Shown in pieces: positions 32,837-39,041 of a DNA stretch of 45,656 bases. How positions within the stretch are numbered: the first letter of the stretch is position 1; each line of letters starts with the position of its first letter. Under the pieces are notes generated by a model that saw only the letters and a list, made by a program, of their open reading frames with translations, was not told where the DNA came from and did no database searches. The position numbers were made by a program, and so were the translations under genes. The DNA comes from Solirubrobacteraceae bacterium. GTDB lineage: Bacteria > Actinomycetota > Thermoleophilia > Solirubrobacterales > Solirubrobacteraceae. The stretch covers positions 1 to 45,656 of the forward strand of contig JAEMSV010000028.1 of the NCBI GenBank assembly GCA_016462625.1, in the 5' to 3' direction.

Positions 32837-32887
32837 CGAAGCGCCGGCAAGGGCCCAAGCGTATGCGAAGCGCCGGAGGAGTGTCCA
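32837..32887 (-). promoter_or_regulatory. putative mce-operon promoter flanked by 11-bp direct repeats
   Basis: On the minus strand TGGACA (32887-32882) and TACGCT (32863-32858) are 18 nt apart, leaving a leader of roughly 70 nt before the TTG at 32780. The -10 lies between two exact copies of CGAAGCGCCGG (32837-32847 and 32866-32876), 29 bp apart start to start. Such repeats could be a regulator site. Confidence 0.45.
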
Positions 32888-32914
32888 ACGGGAACGTCCA
32901 CGGGCCAGCCGTGC

Positions 32915-32920
32915 TACCTT
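32915..32920 (+). promoter_or_regulatory. putative -10 box (TACCTT) of the lipoprotein gene
   Basis: TACCTT ends 8 nt before the ATG at 32929 and no ribosome binding site is present, so the transcript is probably leaderless. No convincing -35 is visible. Confidence 0.4.
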
Positions 32921-32928
32921 CGCGGCCG

Positions 32929-33513
32929 ATGCGGGGGTCTGCGGTGCTGGTCCGATCTATCGCGCCGGCGGCCTGTGTAGGCCTGCTGGCCCTCTCGGGC
33001 TGCGGTGGCGACGACAAGCAGGACGCCTCCGACCGTGCCGGGACCTACGAGGTCGAAGTCGCAAGCACGATGCAGCGCCGCCAGCAGCTTTCGCGCCAGA
33101 CGACGCTCCGCGTGCTCGTCCGCAACACGGGCAGCGAAGCGATACCGAACGTCGCAGTTTCCCTCGCCGGACTCAACCAGCCGGCCGAGCAGCGCGGCAT
33201 CGCCGACCCGCAGAAGCCCGTCTGGATCGTGGACAACGCACCCCGCGCAGGGGTGACCGCCTACGTGAGCACCTGGGCGCTGGGCAAGCTCGAGCCCAAC
33301 GGCGTTCAGGAGTACACCTGGAAGCTGACGCCGATCGAGCCCGGGACGCACAAGCTCGCCTGGCGGGTCGCGGGGAACCTCACGGGCACGGCGGAGACGC
33401 AGACCGCCGACGGCGAGGTCCCCGAAGGCGAGTTCACGGTGCGCGTGCGCGAGCGGCCGCCCCGCGTGGTGGTCAATCCCGCGACCGGAGCCATTGTCCG
33501 TCCCGACCGGTGA
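32929..33513 (+). CDS. predicted lipoprotein of unknown function
   Basis: The product is 194 residues from the ATG at 32929. The signal peptide ends in the lipobox LSGC (Cys24; SIAPAACVGLLALSGCGGDD), so it is anchored to the outer face of the membrane. The mature part reads as a beta-sandwich: TTLRVLVRNTGSEAIPNVAV, AYVSTWALGKLEPNGVQEYT, PIEPGTHKLAWRVAGNLTG, resembling CARDB/DUF11-like domains for extracellular contact. It diverges from the mce operon and is followed by two membrane-protein genes with tight or overlapping ends, so it may belong to an envelope unit regulated together with mce. The function is unknown. Confidence 0.75.
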   Translation: MRGSAVLVRSIAPAACVGLLALSGCGGDDKQDASDRAGTYEVEVASTMQRRQQLSRQTTLRVLVRNTGSEAIPNVAVSLAGLNQPAEQRGIADPQKPVWIVDNAPRAGVTAYVSTWALGKLEPNGVQEYTWKLTPIEPGTHKLAWRVAGNLTGTAETQTADGEVPEGEFTVRVRERPPRVVVNPATGAIVRPDR

Positions 33514-33538
33514 GCAGTCGGCCGGTGGAGCGCCTACC

Positions 33539-34156
33539 GTGACGGTCGACGTGACGGAAGAGCCGCAGCGGTTCGAAGCCGCCTCCCTGGTCGCCCTCCT
33601 GGGCGCCGTCCTGCTGTTCGTCAGCCCGTTCCTGACGTGGTTCGAGCCGGGCGGAAGCGCGTGGCAGCTGTTCGAGCTGCTCGACCTCGCGCTCATCGCG
33701 ATCTCGCTGTACGTCGGCGTCGTCGCCACGACCCGGCTGCTCGACGTTGCGAGCGGCCCGGCCAACCCGAAGGCCCTCGCCGCCGCCGGCGGTGCAGCCT
33801 TCGTGGCGGTGCTCGCGACGATCATCGAACCGCCCCCGGTCGCGCTTGACGCGAACACGGAGTTCGGCGCCTGGCTCGCCCTCGTGGCGTCCGCCCTGAT
33901 CCTCGCGGCGGGCGTGCTCGAGCTCGCGCGCGTCTCGGTCACCCTGAGCGTCAACCCGCGCGAGGGCGCCTCCGCGGAGCCGTCGCCGCCCCCGGCCCCG
34001 CCGCCGGCGCCGGCGCCGCGTGACGACCCCCCGGCCTGGGCGCCGCCGAGCGATCCACCGGCTGCGCCGGCCGACACCACGCCGAGCCGGGCCCCGTCAC
34101 CCCTGTGGCCCAATGACCCGCCTGCCCCACGGCAGCGAGGACCCGAAGAAGACTGA
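33539..34156 (+). CDS. four-helix membrane protein with Pro-rich tail, unknown function
   Basis: The product is 205 residues from the GTG at 33539, which has GGTGGAG 8 nt upstream; a TTG at 33494 overlapping the lipoprotein gene is an alternative start. Four membrane segments are visible: SLVALLGAVLLFVSPFLTWF, LDLALIAISLYVGVVATTRL, ALAAAGGAAFVAVLATII and WLALVASALILAAGVLEL. A cytoplasmic tail of about 65 residues made almost only of Pro, Ala, Ser, Asp and Glu follows. There is no recognised domain. Its stop shares a base with the next start (TGATG). Confidence 0.7.
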   Translation: MTVDVTEEPQRFEAASLVALLGAVLLFVSPFLTWFEPGGSAWQLFELLDLALIAISLYVGVVATTRLLDVASGPANPKALAAAGGAAFVAVLATIIEPPPVALDANTEFGAWLALVASALILAAGVLELARVSVTLSVNPREGASAEPSPPPAPPPAPAPRDDPPAWAPPSDPPAAPADTTPSRAPSPLWPNDPPAPRQRGPEED

Positions 34157-35049
34157 TGGCCGTGGACGAGGCCAGCACGTCGCGCTCGGGCCCGCAGGCG
34201 CTGCGCTTCGAGATCACGCGATGCGTCCTCGTCCCCGCCCATGAGGACGTCGCGGTGCTCGAGCTCGAGGGCACGTTCGTCGCCCGGGCGCGTCGCGCGA
34301 TCGGGCGCCCGCGACTCGTCGTGACCACTGCCGAGGGCGCGCTTGAAGCCAAGGCGCTGCACGCCGACACGGCGCACGCGGGCCCGGAGCCGGATCCCTG
34401 GCGCGCGTCCTTTGCCCTGCCCCGCGCCCTCGCCGACGCGGCCGACGCGCAGTACGCACTCGCCGTCGGACGTTCGGTCACCCTCGAGCTGGCCGCCCCG
34501 ATCAACGGGCCGTCTTCTAACCCTAACGCTGACGTCGAGGGTGAGACTTGGGGGTCGATGGTCGTCGACCTCTCCGAGGCGCGCCGGGAGCTCTCCGAAG
34601 CCCAGAACGACCTGGCGCGAGCCCAGGAGGAGATCGCCCGCCTGCAGGCGCAGGTCGAGGAGCACACCGAGGCCGAGCCGCCGAAGCGCGAACCGGTGCT
34701 CTGGCTCGACGAGGTCGAGGCCGAGACCGGCGCCGCGCCCAACGGCGACGCACCGCACGACGAGGACGACCTCGAGGACTTCGATGACGACGAGGACGAG
34801 ATCGAGGGCGACGCCCTCCCCGTCCTCTCCGACCGGCGTCTCTCCCACCAGCACCGTCCGCCGACGATGGAGCACGACGCCGTCTACGAGGCGACCCTCA
34901 AGCGCATGCAGACCGAGCGGCGCGCCCGGCTGCGCCGGCGCCGGATCCTGGGAAGGCTCCTCGCGCTCGTGGTCTTCCTGCTGGCCGCCGCCGCGATCTA
35001 CATCGTGGTCGAGGGCGTCGTCGGCCTGGACCTCATCGGCCTCTTCTAG
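34156..35049 (+). CDS. tail-anchored coiled-coil protein, unknown function
   Basis: The product is 297 residues. The N-terminal 120 residues look like a beta-rich domain (LRFEITRCVLVPAHEDVAVL; ARRAIGRPRLVVTTAEG). A heptad-rich coiled coil follows at about 138-172 (EARRELSEAQNDLARAQEEI), then a very acidic linker (DEDDLEDFDDDEDEIEGD). A basic stretch (RRARLRRRRILGR) leads into a single C-terminal membrane helix (LLALVVFLLAAAAIYIVVEG). This arrangement puts the coiled coil inside the cell, anchored by its tail. It is translationally coupled to the four-helix protein upstream. I do not recognise the family. Confidence 0.7.
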   Translation: MAVDEASTSRSGPQALRFEITRCVLVPAHEDVAVLELEGTFVARARRAIGRPRLVVTTAEGALEAKALHADTAHAGPEPDPWRASFALPRALADAADAQYALAVGRSVTLELAAPINGPSSNPNADVEGETWGSMVVDLSEARRELSEAQNDLARAQEEIARLQAQVEEHTEAEPPKREPVLWLDEVEAETGAAPNGDAPHDEDDLEDFDDDEDEIEGDALPVLSDRRLSHQHRPPTMEHDAVYEATLKRMQTERRARLRRRRILGRLLALVVFLLAAAAIYIVVEGVVGLDLIGLF

Positions 35050-35213
35050 CGGCGTCCACGCGGGAGATGGGCGCAGCCTGAGTCCCGATCTCGAGTCGGC
35101 TCCGCGATGGCAGCGCCCGTTGCCGGTCATCCGGGGAAGGATCTCCACGCTTTCTCCAGAGCGAATCAAGAAAAGCTCCACATTTCGCTCAGGAGTCTTG
35201 ATCTGTTCCCTAG

Positions 35214-35230
35214 CGCTATTTCCAATAGCG
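35214..35230 (+). other. hairpin immediately upstream of the SH3-like gene
   Basis: CGCTATT-TCC-AATAGCG is a perfect 7-bp inverted repeat ending 3 nt before the ATG at 35234, at the place where a ribosome binding site would be expected and none is seen. It could be an RNA hairpin controlling translation or a DNA operator. The local sequence is clearly less GC-rich than the rest of the window. Confidence 0.4.
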
Positions 35231-35233
35231 TCC

Positions 35234-35566
35234 ATGCCTACCATTACTCGACAATTACCCAGCGCGTTGCGTGGGTCAATTGCCATTCTGCTGGTCACCC
35301 TCGCAAGCGTGCTCTTCGCGCCAGCGCAGCAGGCATCGGCGCAAAGCAACAGGTACGTATGCGCAGCAACGGCAACCATGCGCTCAAGCCCCAGCTGGTC
35401 GGGAGGAGCAATCGGGACCGTGGGCTACGCCACACCGTGGGTGATCCTCACCGAGTACTCGCGTTCAGGTGGCTGGGCTTACCTGCACGGGCGGTGGCAG
35501 CTCTACGACAACCCTGCCAATGACGGGCTCTGGTGGGGATACCTGCCCACGCAGTACCTCTGCTAG
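35234..35566 (+). CDS. small secreted SH3-like protein
   Basis: The product is 110 residues. A clear signal peptide (RGSIAILLVTLASVLFAPA, cleavage near AQQASAQ-S, residue 37) is followed by a domain of about 70 residues: YVCAATATMRSSPSWSGGAI, GTVGYATPWVILTEYSRSGG and WAYLHGRWQLYDNPANDGLW, with Cys near both ends. The pattern (RSSPS, GTVGYGT-like turn, W-GYLPTQYLC) resembles bacterial SH3 domains that bind cell-wall peptides or glycans. Third-position GC is lower than in neighbours and codons such as ATA, CTA and AGC are used, hinting at horizontal transfer. There is a strong terminator after it. No obvious ribosome binding site is present. Confidence 0.7.
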   Translation: MPTITRQLPSALRGSIAILLVTLASVLFAPAQQASAQSNRYVCAATATMRSSPSWSGGAIGTVGYATPWVILTEYSRSGGWAYLHGRWQLYDNPANDGLWWGYLPTQYLC

Positions 35567-35579
35567 CACCCACCGGCGA

Positions 35580-35613
35580 GCTGGCAGGGCGGAGAGTTCA
35601 CCGCCCTGCCAGC
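35580..35613. terminator. strong bidirectional terminator hairpin
   Basis: GCTGGCAGGGCGG-AGAGTTCA-CCGCCCTGCCAGC is a perfect 13-bp stem with an 8-nt loop between two convergent genes, 13 nt after the SH3-like stop and 12 nt before the end of the PucR-type gene. The flanks are only mildly T-rich. Confidence 0.8.
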
Positions 35614-35625
35614 CCAGTCTCTGCC

Positions 35626-36876
35626 CTATTTCGGCAGCCGAGGCGCGATGATCCGATACGCCTTCAGGCCGAGGCCCAGGCGCTCGCGATCCTCGGACTG
35701 CATCGGGTCGAGCCCCGTCAGCTCCTTCACCCGATCCAACCGGTACGCGACCGTATGCCGGTGGGCGTAGATCGCCGCCGCGGTCGCGTTCATGTTGCAG
35801 TTCTGATCGAGGTACGCCTCAAGCGTCCCGACCAGATCGGTCCGGTACTGATCGTCGTACTTGACGATCGGCGCGACGGTGTCCTCGTAGAACGACCGCA
35901 CCTCCTCGGGATGCGAGGCCAGCACGCGGAACAGCAGGCGGTACGTGCCGGTGCCGATGTCCTCGGCGATCGGCGCGTCGGACTGCCGCAGGACGTCGAG
36001 CACGAGCTCGGCCTCCTGGATGCCGCGCGTGAACTCACCCGGGTCCGCATAGAACGACGACAGACCCACCGTGCCGTGCCGCTGCAGGCGCGTCGCGAGC
36101 TTGCGCGCGGTCTCCAGCGTCATCTCCGGTGCGTCGTCGCCACCCGCCGCCGGCAGGAGCGCATAGACCCGGCCGTCCATGTGCTGGGCCAGGGCGCCGG
36201 GGAACTCCTCGGCGATCGTGGCCACCACGTGGCGCGGACGGTCCGTCTTCAGTTCGGCGCAGAGGATCACTGCCCCTCGGGAGAGGTCGCACCCAAGCCG
36301 TCCGGCTCGGCGCACGATCTCCCGCGGCTCCAGGTCGGGCCTGGAACGCAGGTCCTCCAGGAAGGAGCCGCGCAGGTTCTGCTCGACCTCTTCCTTCGCC
36401 TCTTCGACTGCCACCTCGGTGAGCGATGCCACCGCGGCCAGGTGCAGGTACTCCGCGGCGTCCGGGGACGCCGCGCCTTCGCCGGCCATGAGCACGACCG
36501 CGCCGACGAGGTCATCGCCGGACTGGATCGGGACCTCGGCCAGCAGACCGTCGGGCACTTGTGTGGGACGGTCCTTCGTCCGGTCTGCGACGTACCGCCG
36601 CACGGCGGCGAGATCGCCCGAGGACTCCTCGGGCGCCATCGCTGCCGCGCCGAGGCGCGGGACGACGATCGCCACCGGACCCCCGGCCGCTTCGCAGGCC
36701 AGCTCGGCCACGCGTGCCAGCCCCTCACCCCCGAGGACAGCATCCACCATCCTCAGGTGGAGCTGTCGGAGCCGCTCGAGGAGCGACCCCTCGCTCGCGG
36801 CGCCGCCCTCAGGGGCGGCGCCGCGACCGGGGCGAGGAGCGGCAGCGTCACCATCGTGTGCTGCCGCTCCGGCCAT
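35626..36876 (-). CDS. PucR/CdaR-type transcriptional regulator linked to amt-PII
   Basis: The product is 416 residues. After an Ala-rich N-terminus comes a GAF-like sensor region (about 45-165), then a CdaR GGDEF-like middle domain (about 180-300). The C-terminal PucR helix-turn-helix is well conserved: LVGTLEAYLDQNCNMNATAA, AIYAHRHTVAYRLDRVKELT, DPMQSEDRERLGLGLKAYRI. Members control purine, sugar-diacid or nitrogen metabolism. The ATG at 36876 lies only 3 nt after the PII stop, without its own clear ribosome binding site, so it is probably translated by coupling. This suggests a nitrogen regulator that reports on, or is made together with, ammonium uptake. A target palindrome may be the one at 38939-38954. 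Confidence 0.85.
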   Translation of the reverse strand: MAGAAAHDGDAAAPRPGRGAAPEGGAASEGSLLERLRQLHLRMVDAVLGGEGLARVAELACEAAGGPVAIVVPRLGAAAMAPEESSGDLAAVRRYVADRTKDRPTQVPDGLLAEVPIQSGDDLVGAVVLMAGEGAASPDAAEYLHLAAVASLTEVAVEEAKEEVEQNLRGSFLEDLRSRPDLEPREIVRRAGRLGCDLSRGAVILCAELKTDRPRHVVATIAEEFPGALAQHMDGRVYALLPAAGGDDAPEMTLETARKLATRLQRHGTVGLSSFYADPGEFTRGIQEAELVLDVLRQSDAPIAEDIGTGTYRLLFRVLASHPEEVRSFYEDTVAPIVKYDDQYRTDLVGTLEAYLDQNCNMNATAAAIYAHRHTVAYRLDRVKELTGLDPMQSEDRERLGLGLKAYRIIAPRLPK

Positions 36877-36879
36877 GTT

Positions 36880-37248
36880 CTACGCGGCGCTCGCGGCGCC
36901 GGGATGGGACTGCAGGATTTCCTCGCCGGCTTCGCCGGTCCGGACCCTGTACGCCTCGTCGACGGGAAGGACGAACACCTTGCCGTCACCCACCGCGCCG
37001 GTCCGGCCGTGCTTGAGGATCGTGTCCACGATCAGCTGCACGTCCTTCTCAGCCACAACGCACTCCAGCTTGATCTTCGGCCGGAGGTAGTTGGTGAGCT
37101 CCGCCCCGCGGTAGCGCTCGGTGATCCCCTTCTGGCGACCCGAACCCTTCACCTCGGTGATGGTCAGGCTCGGGAAGCCGAGCTCGAGGAGCTCGGTGCG
37201 GATGGGTTCGAACGCCTCGTGGCGGATGTAGGCAACGACGATCTTCAT
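36880..37248 (-). CDS. glnK: PII nitrogen-signalling protein (GlnK/GlnB)
   Basis: The product is 122 residues. The ATG at 37248 overlaps the amt stop (ATGA). It is a standard PII fold: MKIVVAYIRHEAFEPIRTEL, a T-loop with VKGSGRQKGITERYRGAEL, the B-loop HGRTGAVGDGKVFVLPVDEA and the C-loop AYRVRTGE. It should bind ATP/ADP and 2-oxoglutarate and plug the Amt channel. In the T-loop, residue 51, the Tyr that is uridylylated in E. coli and adenylylated in Streptomyces/Corynebacterium, is Leu; residue 49, the Ser phosphorylated in cyanobacteria, is Ala. Covalent control at these sites is therefore impossible. Tyr46 and Tyr54 are present. The C-terminus is about 10 residues longer than usual. Confidence 0.95.
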   Translation of the reverse strand: MKIVVAYIRHEAFEPIRTELLELGFPSLTITEVKGSGRQKGITERYRGAELTNYLRPKIKLECVVAEKDVQLIVDTILKHGRTGAVGDGKVFVLPVDEAYRVRTGEAGEEILQSHPGAASAA

Positions 37249-38756
37249 GTTGCCGGGACCTCCTTGCTGGTCGGGGCGGCACTCGATGTCGGCACGCCCA
37301 GGGAGGGCGAGTAGCCGATGAGCTCAGGCGCCGGAATGAACTGCTCGGGGTACCCGTACATGCCGTGCTCGGTGATGTCCAGCCCGGCATCCTCTTCTTC
37401 TTCGGTCACACGCAGGCCGTACGTCTTCTTGATGATGAAGAACGTCAGGTAGCTGAGCACGAACACGAAGCCGAAGGTGATGCAGAAACCGACCACCTGG
37501 GCAATCAGCTGGTCGAACGACCAGCTGTAGAACAGACCGCCGTCGGGGCTGCCGAACGCGTTGTACTGCGCCAGGCGCGGCGCGGTGAACAGACCGCACG
37601 CGATCGTGCCCCAGACACCGGCCAGACCGTGGACGGTGAGCACACCGACCGGATCGTCGACCTTCTTGTCGATCAGGGCGACGAAGATGGGAACCATGCC
37701 GCCGGCGACGAGCCCGATCGGAATCGCGGCCCAGGCCTCCACGTAGCCCGAGGGCGCCGTGATGCCGACGAGCGCGGCGATCGCGCCGTTGCCCGCCATG
37801 CCGATGTCGATCGTCTTGCTCATCAGGAACGAGACGAACGTGCACGCAAGGACGCCACAGGCGGCCGCGAGGTTCGTGACGACGATGATCTCCGGGAAGC
37901 GGCCGTCCAGCGCGCTGAGCGCCGTACCGCCGTTGAACCCGAACCACCCGAGCCAGAGGATGATCACGCCGAGGCCGAACAGGGGCATGTTGTGCCCCGG
38001 AATGGCGCGCGGCTTGCCGTCCGGGCCGTACTTGCCCTTGCGCGGGCCGAGCAGGAGGAGGGCCGCCAGGGCGCCGGTGGCGCCGATGAGGTGGACCGCC
38101 GTCGAGCCAGCGAAGTCCTGCATGCCCACGATGCCCAGACCGAGCCAGTCACCGTTCTGCAGGAACCCGCCGCCGAACACCCAATGGGCGCCGATCGGGT
38201 AGATGATCGTCGAGAAGACGATCGCGTACATGACGTAGACGCCGAACTTGATCCGCTCGAGCGTGGAGCCCCAGACGATCGCCAGAGAGACCGCGCAGAA
38301 CGCGAACTGGAAGAAGAACTTCGCTTCGACCGTGACGTCGAAGATGCCCATGACCGGGAAGGCCGTCGCGGGATCACCGAAGTCGCGCAGGAGGAACCCT
38401 GTTCCACCGATGACGTTGAAGCTGTCCCACGCCGGTGCGCCGAACGCGAACGCAAAACCAACAGCCCAGAAGCCGAGCGAGGCGATTGAAAGATTCACCA
38501 GGATCTTGGCGACGAGCGTGCCGGCGTTCTTGCCACGCGAGAAGCCCAGCTCCAGCAGGAGGAAGCCCGCCTGCATGAAGAAGACCAGGCAGGCCGCGAC
38601 CATCACCCAGAGGGTGTTCAGGCCAGCAGACTGCGTAAACAGGCCGTTGCCGGCCGCTTCAAGCGTGTCTGCCGAGGCAATCCCCGGCGCGATCAGCGAA
38701 ACCGCGATGCCGGCCAGGGTGGCTGGCAGTGCACGGGTCGCAAGGGTACGTCTCAT
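37245..38756 (-). CDS. amt: ammonium transporter Amt
   Basis: The product is 503 residues. A signal-like first segment (residues 1-29, ending GIASADTLEA) precedes eleven membrane helices. Amt markers: NTLWVMVAACLVFFMQAGF, GFSRGKNAG, the pore histidines His191 (GAHWVFGGG) and His376 (VHGLAGVWG), and GWFGFNGGTAL. The cytoplasmic tail of about 75 residues has the usual YGLRVTEEEEDAGLDITEHG motif contacting PII. The ATG at 38756 has GAGGAGGA just upstream, but this site is buried in a 10-bp stem (38760-38801). The order amt-PII-PucR with overlapping ends is one unit. It imports ammonium when nitrogen is scarce and feeds the glutamine synthetase encoded divergently. Confidence 0.95.
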   Translation of the reverse strand: MRRTLATRALPATLAGIAVSLIAPGIASADTLEAAGNGLFTQSAGLNTLWVMVAACLVFFMQAGFLLLELGFSRGKNAGTLVAKILVNLSIASLGFWAVGFAFAFGAPAWDSFNVIGGTGFLLRDFGDPATAFPVMGIFDVTVEAKFFFQFAFCAVSLAIVWGSTLERIKFGVYVMYAIVFSTIIYPIGAHWVFGGGFLQNGDWLGLGIVGMQDFAGSTAVHLIGATGALAALLLLGPRKGKYGPDGKPRAIPGHNMPLFGLGVIILWLGWFGFNGGTALSALDGRFPEIIVVTNLAAACGVLACTFVSFLMSKTIDIGMAGNGAIAALVGITAPSGYVEAWAAIPIGLVAGGMVPIFVALIDKKVDDPVGVLTVHGLAGVWGTIACGLFTAPRLAQYNAFGSPDGGLFYSWSFDQLIAQVVGFCITFGFVFVLSYLTFFIIKKTYGLRVTEEEEDAGLDITEHGMYGYPEQFIPAPELIGYSPSLGVPTSSAAPTSKEVPAT

Positions 38757-38759
38757 GCA

Positions 38760-38801
38760 TCCTCCTCAGTCGAGTGCACGCAAATCGTGCTCTGAGGAGG
38801 A
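38760..38801 (-). promoter_or_regulatory. Shine-Dalgarno-sequestering stem-loop in the amt leader
   Basis: In the amt mRNA, 5'-TCCTCCTCAG (38801-38792) is exactly complementary to CTGAGGAGGA (38769-38760), which contains the amt ribosome binding site and ends 3 nt before the ATG. Between them an inner stem GCACG/CGTGC with an ATTTG loop stacks inside. A competing 5-bp hairpin CTCTG-TCCTCCT-CAGAG (38806-38790) would hold the anti-Shine-Dalgarno arm in its loop. A possible -10, TAAAGA (38814-38809), would start the transcript near 38802, making the whole leader one hairpin, but would exclude the competing hairpin. It matches no regulatory RNA family that I recognise. Confidence 0.65.
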
Positions 38802-38938
38802 CAGAGGGTCTTTAGCCGCGTGTCGAAAGATCCCCAGAGGCGGTTCGCCACGCGGTCCCAGCCCCGGTTTCGTGCCTCTCACGTGTACGCGTGGAACGTT
38901 TGCGCCCGACATGTGGGAGAACGCGGCACCCGGACGTT

Positions 38939-38954
38939 TTGTCCAAATGGACAA
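38939..38954. promoter_or_regulatory. 16-bp palindromic operator candidate between amt and glnN
   Basis: TTGTCCA-AA-TGGACAA is a perfect inverted repeat with 7-bp arms. It is centred near -42 relative to a glnN start inferred from the TAGGGT box at 38977-38982, the usual place for an activator, and it also lies upstream of amt. The locally encoded PucR-type protein is one candidate binder. Confidence 0.55.
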
Positions 38955-38976
38955 GGTGGAGCCTGCGGCACGGGCG

Positions 38977-38982
38977 TAGGGT
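38977..38982 (+). promoter_or_regulatory. putative -10 box (TAGGGT) of glnN
   Basis: TAGGGT lies 59 nt before the glnN ATG and would start transcription near 38989. No -35 with good spacing is present, which would fit a promoter needing an activator bound at the palindrome just upstream. Confidence 0.4.
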
Positions 38983-39041
38983 TTGCCGTTCACGAGTACG
39001 AACGCAGCGAGTTCCAGTCCCTAGGAGGACCCTTCCCGCCC

